A stretch of DNA of 59,943 bases from Muribaculaceae bacterium (GCA_017449785.1 JAFTFA010000246.1:1-59943); one strand, 5' to 3'. Numbered from the stretch's first letter, positions 43,798 to 53,925 are shown. Numbers and translations are program-made. The notes: generated by a model not told the origin, from the letters alone.

Positions 43798-46470
43798 TTA
43801 CTTGAGAATCATGTCAATCAAGGCATTAACGTCGGCGATATTGACCTCGTTGTCGCCATTGAGATCCTTCAACAGATCGGTCGAGCCGGTGGTCATGATC
43901 TCGTCGATGATGGTATTGACATCGGCAATATTGACCTCGTTGTCGAGGTTCACGTCACCCATCGGGAAATCGACATTCACGCCCACGATGCGCGAGAACC
44001 AGGGCCAGATGCCGCTCTTCTTGTAAAGGCTGCGCGACTCGGCGGGCACACGCAGCATCGCGGTGCTGTAGATTGAGCGGGAAAAGCAGTCAGGACCGGC
44101 AGTGGCGGGAGGAGTCAGGGCGCGACAGGTCACCTGGGACAGCTTCAAGCAGCCATAGAAGGCCTTATCGGCCACCGAAGTCAGCCCGGAGCCCAGCGTC
44201 ACCTCGGTCAGCGCTGTGCAACGGTAGAAGGCCTGCCCGCCGATGAACGTCGCCGAGTCGGGCACGACTACGGCAGTCAGGGCCGAACAGCCCTGGAACG
44301 TACTGGCACCGATGCCCTTGATGTAGGGCGACAACTGGATGTCGGTCAGCGAGGTGCAGCCCTGGAAGGCGCTGCCGCCCAGCGTCTTGACCGAGCTGGG
44401 CACCACCAGACTCTTGATGGCGCTGCAACCCGACATGGCGCCCGAACCGATGCCGGTGACACCGTCGGGAATATTCAGTTCCTGCAAGGCCGAGCAGCCG
44501 TTGAAGACATTGTTGCCGATGGTAACAAGGCCGTCGGGCAATGACACGCGCGTCAAGCCCGTGCAATCGGCTAGCAGCGCATCGCCCAGCACCGTCACGT
44601 TCACGGGAACGTCCATGCTGGTCAGGGCCTTGCAGCCGTAGAAGGCCTGCTTGTCCATGCGCACCAAGCTGGTCGGCAGGTCAAGGTCGGCGATGTGGTC
44701 GCAGTAGGCAAATGCGGCCTCTCCCACCCCGGTCACGCCATCCTCCAGCGTGAGGGAACGCAAGGCGGTGCACTCGATGAAGGCGAAGCGCTTCACGGCT
44801 CCCGCAGCGGCGGGGATGACCAGGTCGGTGAGTTCCTGGCCGCCGATATACAAGCGGTGGGCATAACTCAGCGGGTTGGCATAGTGACTGACGAAGTCAA
44901 TCTGCAACCAGGCAGCCAGGCTGGGCGTGCCGACGCGCTCCAGGCCGTAGCACTCGTTGAAGGCCTCACGGCCGATTGTAGTCACGGTGCCGGGCAGGTC
45001 AATGGAGGCCAGGCCCACACAGTTGGCAAAGGCCTGGTCGTCGATGCTGACGAGGCCTTCGGGAAGGCTGACGGTCGTCATGGCGGCACAATTCCTAAAG
45101 GCATGTTCGCCGATGGTCCTCACCGTTGAGGGCAGTGTAACAGACGTCAGGCCGACGCTGTTCCTGAAGGCGTCCTTGCCGATGCCGATGACCGCCAGTT
45201 CCTCGCCGTCATGGTTGACGACGCTGGGGATGACCACGTCGCCCGTGTAACTGTCATAGCGCATGTCGCGATAGGTGACAAGGGCTGCACTGCCGTCCTC
45301 GTTATACATATAATATATACCGTCCTGCACAAAGTCATAGCCGGTCTCGGGCTCAATAGTCTGGCGCGGACAGATGCCGTGCAGAATCTCGTGGTCAGAG
45401 AGGAAGGAATAGCCGCGCACGACGAGCGAGGTGATCCTGAAGTAGCCGTTGCCGGTACCGGCCCAGCCCCAGTTGAGGTGGTACAGGCCATTGTAGCAGC
45501 CGTCCACGACAAAGGCGTGACCACCGGCCATCGCATCGTTGCCTGAGTACAGCACCGGGCGACCGGCCTCCAGGTCTTCCTGCAAGAGATGCTCCCACTC
45601 CTCGAGCGTGTAGTTGCTGCGTGCCAACTGATTGCCGCTATAGCCGAACGCCGACATGCCCTGCATCTGCTGATAGACGTAGGCACCGCTACCATTGGGG
45701 CCGTAGCTCATTCGTGCCGACTGGCCGCAGTAGCGCATCAAGCGGGCCACGGCATCGCCCTGGGCCTGGGTATACTCGCCATTGTAGGCATCAATCATGC
45801 TGTCCCAGTCCAGCGGCCTGGAAGGCAACGGATCGACCTCTATCATGAAGCTGCGCGTCACATATCCTGACAGGGACGGTGCTGCGCTGGGATAGCGCCA
45901 GTAGTACATCACCTGGGCCATCGCCGTGGCAATGCAGCCCGTCACGCAGCGCTCGCCCTGATAGACGGGGCACTGGTTGTAGTAAGGTTCGCTCTGGCTC
46001 CAGAAGCACGACAGCAGAGGCATCACCATCGGGTAGTGGCCGTCCTCACTGGGGATGACCTCGGCCTGGACCGTCGGGTTAGCCAGCAGGTACTCCATCT
46101 GCTCGCGGTAGTCATTGAGCAGCCACGCCATGCCACAGGGCAGGTCACTCATGTCGAGCGAGCCCTCGCCGTAACCCAGCACGCCCTCCACGCGGTCGTC
46201 ACCGGCCACGATGACAAAGGCGGCTCCATCACTGCTGTTGAACACATAGTAGTCGGCGGCCTCGACATTGACTGCCGATGCCTCGGCATGGGCCAGCTGC
46301 AACCGGGCTCCCGGTGCCCGCAGGGCACCCGCAGCGCGGTTGCCGATGAACTGCTGCGCCCGCTGCTGTGCAGTGGACGCGTCTATCACGGCGGCGCTCA
46401 CGTCGATCGTCAACGTGGCCAGGGCCGCTACCATCAAGAACCATATACTTCTTCTCATTGGCTTAAACAT
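43798..46470 (-). CDS. C10 cysteine protease with BspA-type LRRs and dockerin-like end
   Basis: 890 residues. Signal peptide, propeptide, then the C10 domain with the catalytic cysteine in CVTGCIATAMAQVMYYW, the histidine in GHAFVVDGC, and HLNWGWAG. From about residue 400 to 800 there are BspA-type leucine-rich repeats (LRR_5) with the period I...AF..C..L..V..P. Examples are TIGEHAFRNCAAMTTVSLPEG and SIDDQAFANCVGLASIDLPG. It ends with two dockerin-like repeats (GDVNLDNEVNIADVNTII; KDLNGDNEVNIADVNALI). Likely a secreted or surface protease with a protein-binding LRR arm. It starts 31 bases after the longer homologue, apparently by duplication, and probably shares its transcript. Confidence 0.92.
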   Translation of the reverse strand: MFKPMRRSIWFLMVAALATLTIDVSAAVIDASTAQQRAQQFIGNRAAGALRAPGARLQLAHAEASAVNVEAADYYVFNSSDGAAFVIVAGDDRVEGVLGYGEGSLDMSDLPCGMAWLLNDYREQMEYLLANPTVQAEVIPSEDGHYPMVMPLLSCFWSQSEPYYNQCPVYQGERCVTGCIATAMAQVMYYWRYPSAAPSLSGYVTRSFMIEVDPLPSRPLDWDSMIDAYNGEYTQAQGDAVARLMRYCGQSARMSYGPNGSGAYVYQQMQGMSAFGYSGNQLARSNYTLEEWEHLLQEDLEAGRPVLYSGNDAMAGGHAFVVDGCYNGLYHLNWGWAGTGNGYFRITSLVVRGYSFLSDHEILHGICPRQTIEPETGYDFVQDGIYYMYNEDGSAALVTYRDMRYDSYTGDVVIPSVVNHDGEELAVIGIGKDAFRNSVGLTSVTLPSTVRTIGEHAFRNCAAMTTVSLPEGLVSIDDQAFANCVGLASIDLPGTVTTIGREAFNECYGLERVGTPSLAAWLQIDFVSHYANPLSYAHRLYIGGQELTDLVIPAAAGAVKRFAFIECTALRSLTLEDGVTGVGEAAFAYCDHIADLDLPTSLVRMDKQAFYGCKALTSMDVPVNVTVLGDALLADCTGLTRVSLPDGLVTIGNNVFNGCSALQELNIPDGVTGIGSGAMSGCSAIKSLVVPSSVKTLGGSAFQGCTSLTDIQLSPYIKGIGASTFQGCSALTAVVVPDSATFIGGQAFYRCTALTEVTLGSGLTSVADKAFYGCLKLSQVTCRALTPPATAGPDCFSRSIYSTAMLRVPAESRSLYKKSGIWPWFSRIVGVNVDFPMGDVNLDNEVNIADVNTIIDEIMTTGSTDLLKDLNGDNEVNIADVNALIDMILK

Positions 46471-46501
46471 AAATTATTAATAATTAGGTGATTAATGTTG
46501 A

Positions 46502-49500
46502 TTATTCTACAATTGGTTGATTCTTGTTCAATATCATGTCGATGATGGCATTGACGTCGGCAAGGTTGATTTCCTCGTCGCCGTTGACGTCCATCACGGC
46601 AGTCTTGTCGGCACCCAGGATGCCGTCGATCACCGCATTGATGTCGGCAATATTCACTTCCTCGTCGCCGTTCACGTCACCGGGCAGGCCTCCAGGTTCC
46701 TCAACCTCAAACCCCTCGATGGAGGCAAACCGTTTCCACTCGTTGGCGTCGCGGTAGGCCTCGAGCGAGGTCTCGGGAACGCGCAGGACGGCATGGCCAT
46801 AGCACATGCCGCTGAAGGCGTCATAACCCAGCACGGGAGGCACCGCGGGCAGGCAGGTGATAGTCTCCAGACTGTCGCAATGAGAGAAAGCGGCTGCCGA
46901 GTAGGACCAGCTACGGTAGGCCTCGATGGTATCGACCCTGCTGCCGATCGTCAAGCGTTTCAAGCGGCTGCAGCTGGCAAACGCGTCACGGGCGACAAAC
47001 ATCACCCGGTTGGGGATAGTCACTTCTTGCAGGTTCTGGCAATTACTGAACGTTCCCGCTTTGATGCGCGTCAGGCCCGTCGAGAGTTCCAGATTTTCCA
47101 GTTTTTTGCAGTAGAAGAAGGCATATTCATCGACCTCGGCCACCGAGTTGGGCATCACCACGGTCTTCAACTCGCTGCACTGTGAGAAGGCATCCATGCC
47201 GATTGACCGGAGGTGCTCACCACAATCAACGGTCTCAAGAACAGAACAATTTTCAAAGGCAAACATGCCGACTGACTCCACCCCGCTGCCCATCGACACG
47301 CTCTCCAGGCTACCGCAGCCCACAAAGCAGTAATCGGGGATGTGCTTGACGCTGGCGGGAATCGCCAGATGGGTGAGAACCTCGCCATTGAGCACCAGTC
47401 GGGAACGCTCCCAACCGTAGGTAGAATTCAGGGGCGAAGCGTTCTTTCCTTCAAACTCAATCCCCAACCAGGCCTCCAGATCGCTGATGTTGACCGTGGT
47501 AACAACACCGCTGCCAAACGCATCGTAGCCGAACTTCTTGATCGTGGGCGGTACGGTCACCGTCTGGATGCTCGCACAAGCATGGAATGCATCGGGATTG
47601 ACCACCGTCACCGTATCGGGTATCACGAGATGGGTCACCAGTTGCCCGTCACTGTAGAGAGCGGCATTTTGCAACGGATTGGCATCATAATCCTCAAAGT
47701 GGATCTGGAACCACAAGTTCACGTCGGGGATGGTCACCTGCTGAATGTGTGAGCCACTGCCATAAAACGAGTTGCCGAAGGCCTGCTTCTCAATCCACAG
47801 GAGGCCATCACTCAGGAGGAAGCGGGCCAAACTCGAGCATCCGTCAAAGGCCTGCTGGCAGATTATCTCCACACCATGACCCAGGGTGACACTGCTGAGC
47901 GAGTCGCAGCACTGGAATGCACCTTGGCCTATAATCTTGACTCTGTCTCCGGTGAAGACCTGCCTCAGTCCATGACAATAGGCAAAGGCGTATGAGCCGA
48001 TGCTATCGACCTGCTCGGGCACATGGAGATCGACCACTTCGGCCCCATCGAGATAGAGGTGATGGCCCCAACTCAAGGGATTGGCATACAGGTTGTGGAA
48101 TTTTATTCTACACCAGGCCGCCAGGTCATGGATATGGATCCGCTTGAGTCCGTCGCACTGGTAGAAGGCATTGTCACCCATCGAGGTGATGGTGGCGGGA
48201 ATATCGACCTCGGCAATGTTCGACCGGGCCATGAAGACCTGGGAACCGATGCCGGTGACCGTGTATTGCTCGCCATCGACGGTGATGGTCGTGGGAATGA
48301 CCATTTTTCCGTCCGGGATGGTCGAGAAGACGGCTGCCAGTTCCACGTCATGGTCTTTCAGGTGGGCAAACAACATCCCGTCCTGCTCAAAGTCGCAGTT
48401 CATCGCCGACACGTTGCCGAAACGCTTCCAGATCGCATGAGCCTTATAGGCCTCGATCGAACCCTCGCGTACTCGCAGATTAGTGTAGTAGCCGTAGCAG
48501 GTGAACACGTCGGCCGATTCCAGTTCGGGAGGCTCGACGGCCATGCAGAAGAGATTCTGGAGAGAGAGGTTATAGAACGCGCGGTTACCGATGTGGCTGA
48601 CGGTCTTGGGGATGACAACGTGTCGAAACTGCGTCACGTCTTCAAACGCCCGCGCACCGATGGCCGTGACACCCTCGGGAATCATCAGCAACCGGCCAAC
48701 CTCGCCGTTGATCGACAGCTTGTGGTCGCTGGCGGGATTGGCCCCGCTGGCAAACGCGATACCGCACCAGGCGGCCAGGTCATGGATCCGCACCTCACGG
48801 ATGGCGTTACAAGCCCTGAAAGCATCCTCGCCGATGGCGGTGATGGTGGGCGGGATGTCAACGACAGTGATGCCCTGCCGCCAGTAGAACGCGTGGTTGC
48901 CGATGGCAGTCACGGTATATTTCACCCCGTCGTGGGTAACCTCACTGGGAATCACCAGCATCGTGTCAAGGCTGGATAGCCCCACGTAGGAGAGTTGCAC
49001 GCGATCGGCACCCAGGCGATAATACAGGGCTCCGTCCTGCTCAAAATCGACATTCACGGGAAGGGTCTTGTAGAAGTTGTGCCACTTTGCATCGCCCTTG
49101 TAAGCCTCGAGTGAGGCCTCGGGAACGCGCACGAAGGTATCAAACCACTCCTTGACGGTGAACGACGAGAGGTCGGGCATTGCTGGAGGTGTTGCTGCCA
49201 GGCAGACAATGTCTACCAGTGAAGTCCCGGCAAAGGCTTGCTTGCCGATGGCGGTCAATGTGGGCTCAAACTTCACGCTCACCAGCCCGGTGGCGTTGTA
49301 GAAGGCATAGTCATTGATAGTCGTGCAGCCCGGCGGCACGACAAGGTCAACCACTTCCCGTTCATCGACAAACAGGTGACGGGCCAGCGACAAGGGATTG
49401 GCGGCCGTGTCGGCAAACTGGATACGGCACCACGCGTCGATCGAGGCGGCATCCACCCGGCCAAGGTTGTCGCACGCGGCAAAGGCCCCGCTGCCCATCG

Positions 49501-51493
49501 CCGTCAACGACTGCGGCACGGTCACCCGCGCCAGCGACTTGACATGGGAGAAGGCATAATTCCCCACGGTCTGCACCCCGTCGGGAATGACCAGATGGGT
49601 CAGTTGCTGCCCTGCGAGATACAAGTCGGCACCATAGGCCAGCGGTGTGGCATACTCGTTGCCGAACTGCAGGCCTAACCACGAGGCAAGGTCGGCGGCA
49701 TCAACGCGGCCCATGCCCGTGCAGCCCTGGAAGGCGTTTACGCCGATGGACTTGAGCGCCGCGGGGAGCATGATGGCCGCCAGGCCGCTGCAACCCTTGA
49801 ATGCCGCGTCACCGATGCGGCTCACACCAGCGGGCACCGTCATGGCCGTCAGCGATGAACAGCCGTTGAAGGCATCGTTGCCGATGGTGGTCACGCCGGC
49901 AGGTATCTCGATGCTCGCGAGGCGGGAACAGCCTGCAAACAGGTTATTGTTGATAGTGGTCAGCCCCGAGGGCAACACAACAGTCGTCAAGGATGAGCAA
50001 CCGGCAAAAAAGCCGTTGCCCAGCGTCTTGATGCCGTCGGGAATCTCGATGCTTGTCAATGAGGTACAACCGTTAAACGCCTGGGAGCCGATTGCGGTGA
50101 CCGTCGAGGGGATATTCACGCTCTCGAGTGCCGCACAGCCATCAAAAGCCCGCGCCCCGATGCTGGTCACCGACTCGGGAATCGTCACGGCCTGCAACCC
50201 GGTGCTGCCGGTAAAGGCCATCGTCCCGATTCCGGTCACGTCATAGAATGTCCCCAGGTTGTTCACCCGGGCTGGAATATTGACTACGCCACGGTAGGAA
50301 TCATACTGCGAGGTGCCGTAGGTCACCATCACCGTTTGGTCGGACGTCTTGGAATAATAGATGCCGTCAACCGAGAATTCATACACAAATTCGTCATCGG
50401 GATGCACTCCGACGAGCATCTGCTGGTTGTCGTTATAGACACTGAAGGAGCCCAGGGCAAAATAGCCGTCCATGCTGCCGTTCCAGCCCCAGTTGATGTG
50501 ATACTTGCTGCCGTCGGTGCCATCGATGACAAAACTGTGCACCTGCCCGTTGCCCGAGCCGGTGTACAGGACAGGACGGCCGGCCTGCAAGTCCCTGTCC
50601 ATCATCGCCATCCAGTCGTTGTCACTATAGTTGATGCGGGTAACGCACTCGGCATCAGAACTGTAGCCAAACAACTTCATCGCGTTCAGCTCATCGACGA
50701 TCCACGCACCGCTGCCGGCGATGCCATAGTCCGTCTTGGCAGCCTGGCCGCAATAGCGCATCAGCGTCGCCACGGCCACGGCCTCACGCTCGCTGTAGCC
50801 GCCTTCGGGATACCGGTCCAGCATGTTGTTCCAGTCCAGCACCGCCAGCTGCAGCGCCGGCACCTCGATCTTGTTGGTCGTAGTTCGGTAACCCTCCAGG
50901 GCAGGAGCCTCGGGCGGATAATGCCAGTAGCGCATCACCTGGGCCATCGAGGTGGCCACACAGCCCGTGACACAGGGTTTGCCGTCGATGGTGGGGCTCT
51001 GGTTACGGTAGGGCGTGTATTGTCCCCAGCGGCTGGACAGCATCGGCTCGATGACGGTCGCGCCAGTGGCATCGGCACGGCGGGCGGGTGCCTCATCGGG
51101 ATGGAGTTGCAGGTATTCGGCCCGGGCCTTGTACTGGTCAAGCAACCACCTGGTGTTCTCGGGAATATCGCCCAGGTCAATGGCCCGGTCGCCATAGGCC
51201 AACACCGGGTCTCCGCTGCGGTCGTCACCGGCCACGATGACAAATCCGTTGCCATCGCTGGCATTGAACACATAGTAGTCCACCAGACCGTCGTCGATAG
51301 ATGATTTCTCAACATGGTACAGATTCAGTTCGCCGCGGGCGGCCTTGAAGGAGTCGCCCTGACGCGAGGCCACGACCTGACGCGCGATAGCCAGGGCGGC
51401 ATCGCTGTCGATGGGCCCAGCCAGCGACACGAGAGGCATCATCTGTAATGCTGCCGCCAGTGTAGCCAGTATTTGCTTGAAGTGTGTCATCAT
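46502..51493 (-). CDS. Very large C10 protease-BspA LRR-dockerin protein
   Basis: 1,663 residues, same plan as its neighbour but with a far longer LRR region. Signal peptide (ATLAAALQMMPLVSLAG), propeptide ending near residue 140, then the C10 domain with the catalytic cysteine in CVTGCVATSMAQVMRYW, the histidine in QVHSFVIDG (HS where relatives have HA), and HINWGWNG. LRR_5 repeats extend from about residue 400 to 1,580 in several blocks interrupted by short domains (e.g. MLFAHLKDHDVELAAVFSTI). Dockerin-like repeats end it (GDVNGDEEVNIADINAVI; MDVNGDEEINLADVNAII). It starts 19 bases after the M6 protease gene. A role in host-protein or mucin-protein attack is inferred. Confidence 0.92.
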   Translation of the reverse strand: MMTHFKQILATLAAALQMMPLVSLAGPIDSDAALAIARQVVASRQGDSFKAARGELNLYHVEKSSIDDGLVDYYVFNASDGNGFVIVAGDDRSGDPVLAYGDRAIDLGDIPENTRWLLDQYKARAEYLQLHPDEAPARRADATGATVIEPMLSSRWGQYTPYRNQSPTIDGKPCVTGCVATSMAQVMRYWHYPPEAPALEGYRTTTNKIEVPALQLAVLDWNNMLDRYPEGGYSEREAVAVATLMRYCGQAAKTDYGIAGSGAWIVDELNAMKLFGYSSDAECVTRINYSDNDWMAMMDRDLQAGRPVLYTGSGNGQVHSFVIDGTDGSKYHINWGWNGSMDGYFALGSFSVYNDNQQMLVGVHPDDEFVYEFSVDGIYYSKTSDQTVMVTYGTSQYDSYRGVVNIPARVNNLGTFYDVTGIGTMAFTGSTGLQAVTIPESVTSIGARAFDGCAALESVNIPSTVTAIGSQAFNGCTSLTSIEIPDGIKTLGNGFFAGCSSLTTVVLPSGLTTINNNLFAGCSRLASIEIPAGVTTIGNDAFNGCSSLTAMTVPAGVSRIGDAAFKGCSGLAAIMLPAALKSIGVNAFQGCTGMGRVDAADLASWLGLQFGNEYATPLAYGADLYLAGQQLTHLVIPDGVQTVGNYAFSHVKSLARVTVPQSLTAMGSGAFAACDNLGRVDAASIDAWCRIQFADTAANPLSLARHLFVDEREVVDLVVPPGCTTINDYAFYNATGLVSVKFEPTLTAIGKQAFAGTSLVDIVCLAATPPAMPDLSSFTVKEWFDTFVRVPEASLEAYKGDAKWHNFYKTLPVNVDFEQDGALYYRLGADRVQLSYVGLSSLDTMLVIPSEVTHDGVKYTVTAIGNHAFYWRQGITVVDIPPTITAIGEDAFRACNAIREVRIHDLAAWCGIAFASGANPASDHKLSINGEVGRLLMIPEGVTAIGARAFEDVTQFRHVVIPKTVSHIGNRAFYNLSLQNLFCMAVEPPELESADVFTCYGYYTNLRVREGSIEAYKAHAIWKRFGNVSAMNCDFEQDGMLFAHLKDHDVELAAVFSTIPDGKMVIPTTITVDGEQYTVTGIGSQVFMARSNIAEVDIPATITSMGDNAFYQCDGLKRIHIHDLAAWCRIKFHNLYANPLSWGHHLYLDGAEVVDLHVPEQVDSIGSYAFAYCHGLRQVFTGDRVKIIGQGAFQCCDSLSSVTLGHGVEIICQQAFDGCSSLARFLLSDGLLWIEKQAFGNSFYGSGSHIQQVTIPDVNLWFQIHFEDYDANPLQNAALYSDGQLVTHLVIPDTVTVVNPDAFHACASIQTVTVPPTIKKFGYDAFGSGVVTTVNISDLEAWLGIEFEGKNASPLNSTYGWERSRLVLNGEVLTHLAIPASVKHIPDYCFVGCGSLESVSMGSGVESVGMFAFENCSVLETVDCGEHLRSIGMDAFSQCSELKTVVMPNSVAEVDEYAFFYCKKLENLELSTGLTRIKAGTFSNCQNLQEVTIPNRVMFVARDAFASCSRLKRLTIGSRVDTIEAYRSWSYSAAAFSHCDSLETITCLPAVPPVLGYDAFSGMCYGHAVLRVPETSLEAYRDANEWKRFASIEGFEVEEPGGLPGDVNGDEEVNIADINAVIDGILGADKTAVMDVNGDEEINLADVNAIIDMILNKNQPIVE

Positions 51494-51512
51494 CCTCTAG
51501 GTAGCTTATCGC

Positions 51513-53228
51513 TTACTCAGCACTCAATATCTCGTCGATGATCGCGTTGACATCGGCGATATTGATTTCGCCGTCATGGTTCACGTCCATCCTGGCAGCC
51601 TTGGCATCGCCCACGATACTGGCGATGACGGCATTGACGTCGGCAAGATTGACCTCGCCGTCACCGTTCACGTCATAGCTCCATGCCATGTAGCGGAAGC
51701 TGGCGATCTGCTTGTCGGCATTGACGCGCATCTTGGTGATGGGTTTGTTCATGTAGCCGCCAGCATAGACCGTGGCGGCTGGCGTGGAATAGTTGGTCAG
51801 CGAGTCCAGGCCGTCCAGGGGCCACGTGTCACGGTAGTTATTGAAGCCGCTGAGTTTGTTATCGGCGGGAATGATCGTCATGTGGGGGTGGGAGGAAATA
51901 TTATTGGGCGTGTTGTTGTCCCAGATGGCCTGGACATAGTCCACATGCAGGATGAGAATGCCCTCGGAGGGAAGATAAGCATCCCAGCCCGAATTGACGC
52001 GGTAGACCAGTAGGTAGTACTCGTCGGGGTTGGCATCATTGGTGACCTTGACGGCGGTGCCCTCGTCGGTATTGAGCGGCCGCAGGTTGTAGCGGGTGTT
52101 CTCCACCGGGTCGATGAGGTCCATCCAGCCCATGAAGTGCCGCTCATAGGAGGTATAACCCACTGGCGTGTTGCCGTTGTCGAGGTAGCAGCCGTTGTCC
52201 ATGATGTCCCAGTTGCTCATGCCATAGGCACTGGCGCCGTTGGTAGGATAGAAGTCGGGCAGACCCAGACAGTGACCAAACTCGTGGCAGAAGGTGCCCA
52301 CACCGTCGATCGTAGTGCTGCTGTTGCTGCTGCCCTCCAGCTCGTTGAAAACGGCATACTTGTTGATGGTCACGCCGTTGAGCTGGAACGGGCCTGTCGT
52401 GCTGCATCCCCAGTCAAATGACTCCTGCATATCCCACTGGCAGGGCCACACACACTCGGGTACCGTGCGCCAGGCCTGGGCCTCGCCCACACCGGCATAG
52501 AGCACGACCACGACATCGACAATGCCGTCGCCGTCGTTGTCATAGTCCGAGAAGTCCACGCGGTCGGCAACGCCGTTGCAGGCCTGATAGATCATCGTGC
52601 CCAGCTGGGCATCAACCTCGGTGCCATAGATGCGCACGTTGGCACCGTAGTAGGCCCTGCTCTCGGGCAGGTTTACCGGCCCCAGGATTTCAAACCGTGG
52701 CGAAAACTTGCCGCGCGACTGTGACTCAAAGTAGTGCAGACTGCTGTATTCCTTCTGGTTGAACTGGTTCTCGAAGGTCGCCACCGGATCCTCATGGATG
52801 AACTGGTAGTCGGTGTAATTGACCAGGATGACGGGAATGCGCGGGGAGCCCATCGTGGGCACCTGGGGAGAGGTGTTCTCGTCGGCGCGGCGCGGCATGC
52901 GGCGCACTCCGGCGGTGAGGGTCATCTGGTCACGATAGGCCACGACAAAGGCTTGCTCCTCGATGCCGCGATGGCCGGCATCATGGGCTCGCACGTCGCT
53001 CAACGCGCCGCCCGCCGTGTAGCAGTAGTCGCCATTGGAGGCGCGGGCGACCGTCAGGCCGTCCATCGTCATCAGCGAGTGGACAAACTCGCCACCGCGC
53101 ATCACCAGCGTCACGGTCGTGCCGTCGCTCTGCACGTGGGTAAAGGGAACGGGCTTGGCGGGAGCCGCCAGGGCCATGCCGCAGGTCATCACCGCGGCGA
53201 CAATCGTCAGTAATATCTTTTTCATCAT
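51513..53228 (-). CDS. M6-family metalloprotease with dockerin-like end
   Basis: 571 residues. Signal peptide (ILLTIVAAVMTCGMALA), a propeptide-like N-domain of M6 proteins (GTTVTLVMRGGEFVHSLMT), then the zinc site HEFGHCLGLPDFY (HExxHxxGxxD) preceded by YDNDGDGIVDVVVVLYAG. This is the immune-inhibitor-A type fold. The C-terminus has two dockerin-like calcium loops (YDVNGDGEVNLADVNAVI; MDVNHDGEINIADVNAII). It overlaps the upstream lipoprotein gene by ATGA, showing coupling. Secreted protease; target unknown. Confidence 0.93.
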   Translation of the reverse strand: MMKKILLTIVAAVMTCGMALAAPAKPVPFTHVQSDGTTVTLVMRGGEFVHSLMTMDGLTVARASNGDYCYTAGGALSDVRAHDAGHRGIEEQAFVVAYRDQMTLTAGVRRMPRRADENTSPQVPTMGSPRIPVILVNYTDYQFIHEDPVATFENQFNQKEYSSLHYFESQSRGKFSPRFEILGPVNLPESRAYYGANVRIYGTEVDAQLGTMIYQACNGVADRVDFSDYDNDGDGIVDVVVVLYAGVGEAQAWRTVPECVWPCQWDMQESFDWGCSTTGPFQLNGVTINKYAVFNELEGSSNSSTTIDGVGTFCHEFGHCLGLPDFYPTNGASAYGMSNWDIMDNGCYLDNGNTPVGYTSYERHFMGWMDLIDPVENTRYNLRPLNTDEGTAVKVTNDANPDEYYLLVYRVNSGWDAYLPSEGILILHVDYVQAIWDNNTPNNISSHPHMTIIPADNKLSGFNNYRDTWPLDGLDSLTNYSTPAATVYAGGYMNKPITKMRVNADKQIASFRYMAWSYDVNGDGEVNLADVNAVIASIVGDAKAARMDVNHDGEINIADVNAIIDEILSAE

Positions 53229-53818
53229 TTCTTGTTTTTATCTGTTTCCTCGGTCACATATTGCTGCATCGACTGCTTCCAGTCCAGATCGGCCTCGTTG
53301 TCGATAAAGTCGTCAATCCTCCACGCGCCGTCTTCCTTGACCATCTTCAGGGTCACCGGCTTGGCCGTGTCAAAGTTGTGCAACTTGAGTTCCACGACTG
53401 CCTCGCTGCCTGTACAGGCCTGCACCTTCACGTCACTGATCGACAGTTGATGCCAGTCCTGGCCCATGATCCAGAAATCGGCCTCCCAATAGCCCTGCCC
53501 GTCGTTCACGCTGTCAATCTCGTCGATCTGGCGCATCAGACGTCGCCACTCGCTGCTGCAGTAATTGTCGATAAACTCTTGCATGTGGCCCATGGCTCCG
53601 GGATCATCATCCAGCTGGTCCAGGTTGCGCAGCGAGTCCTCGCGGTTATACTCCTTGAACACCGTGCCATAGATTTCCTCCACGCGCTCAGTCACTTCCT
53701 GCACGTCAGTCGGTTGATTCTCAGCCGTCTGGACAGTCTTCTCGGTGCTGCCGCCATTGCTTTGGCATCCGCCCAGGGCAAGTGCCGCAGCCAGCATCAA
53801 TATCCAATGCTTCATCAT
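53225..53818 (-). CDS. Lipoprotein heading the protease operon (DUF3828-like)
   Basis: 197 residues from ATG 53818; a longer frame to 53908 would begin upstream of the promoter and is rejected. Signal peptide ends LALGGC. The mature part has an acidic N-terminal helix and a compact domain with FIDNYCSSEWRRLMRQI, ADFWIMGQDWHQLSIS and a final strand set VELKLHNF...GAWRIDDFID, similar to DUF3828/NTF2-like periplasmic lipoproteins. Its stop overlaps the M6 protease start. It may bind a ligand or act as a chaperone for the secreted proteases. Function unknown. Confidence 0.8.
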   Translation of the reverse strand: MMKHWILMLAAALALGGCQSNGGSTEKTVQTAENQPTDVQEVTERVEEIYGTVFKEYNREDSLRNLDQLDDDPGAMGHMQEFIDNYCSSEWRRLMRQIDEIDSVNDGQGYWEADFWIMGQDWHQLSISDVKVQACTGSEAVVELKLHNFDTAKPVTLKMVKEDGAWRIDDFIDNEADLDWKQSMQQYVTEETDKNKK

Positions 53819-53854
53819 TGTGCAATATTTACTGTTTCTAGTGATAATAACTTG

Positions 53855-53884
53855 CAAAGATACGAAGTAAAAACCAAAAACCAA
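53855..53884 (-). promoter_or_regulatory. Promoter of the protease operon
   Basis: Minus-strand TTG (53884-53882), 19 bases, TATCTTTG (53862-53855), about 37 bases before the lipoprotein start. Divergent from the LysO promoter. Confidence 0.75.
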
Positions 53885-53925
53885 AACTGACAGCCAAAAA
53901 CCAGCCAATGAGAAAGAAAATTCAT

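Noticed and set aside
53819..53908. Longer start for the DUF3828-like lipoprotein
   Set aside because: The extension spans the promoter boxes and would bury the signal peptide 30 residues inside the protein.
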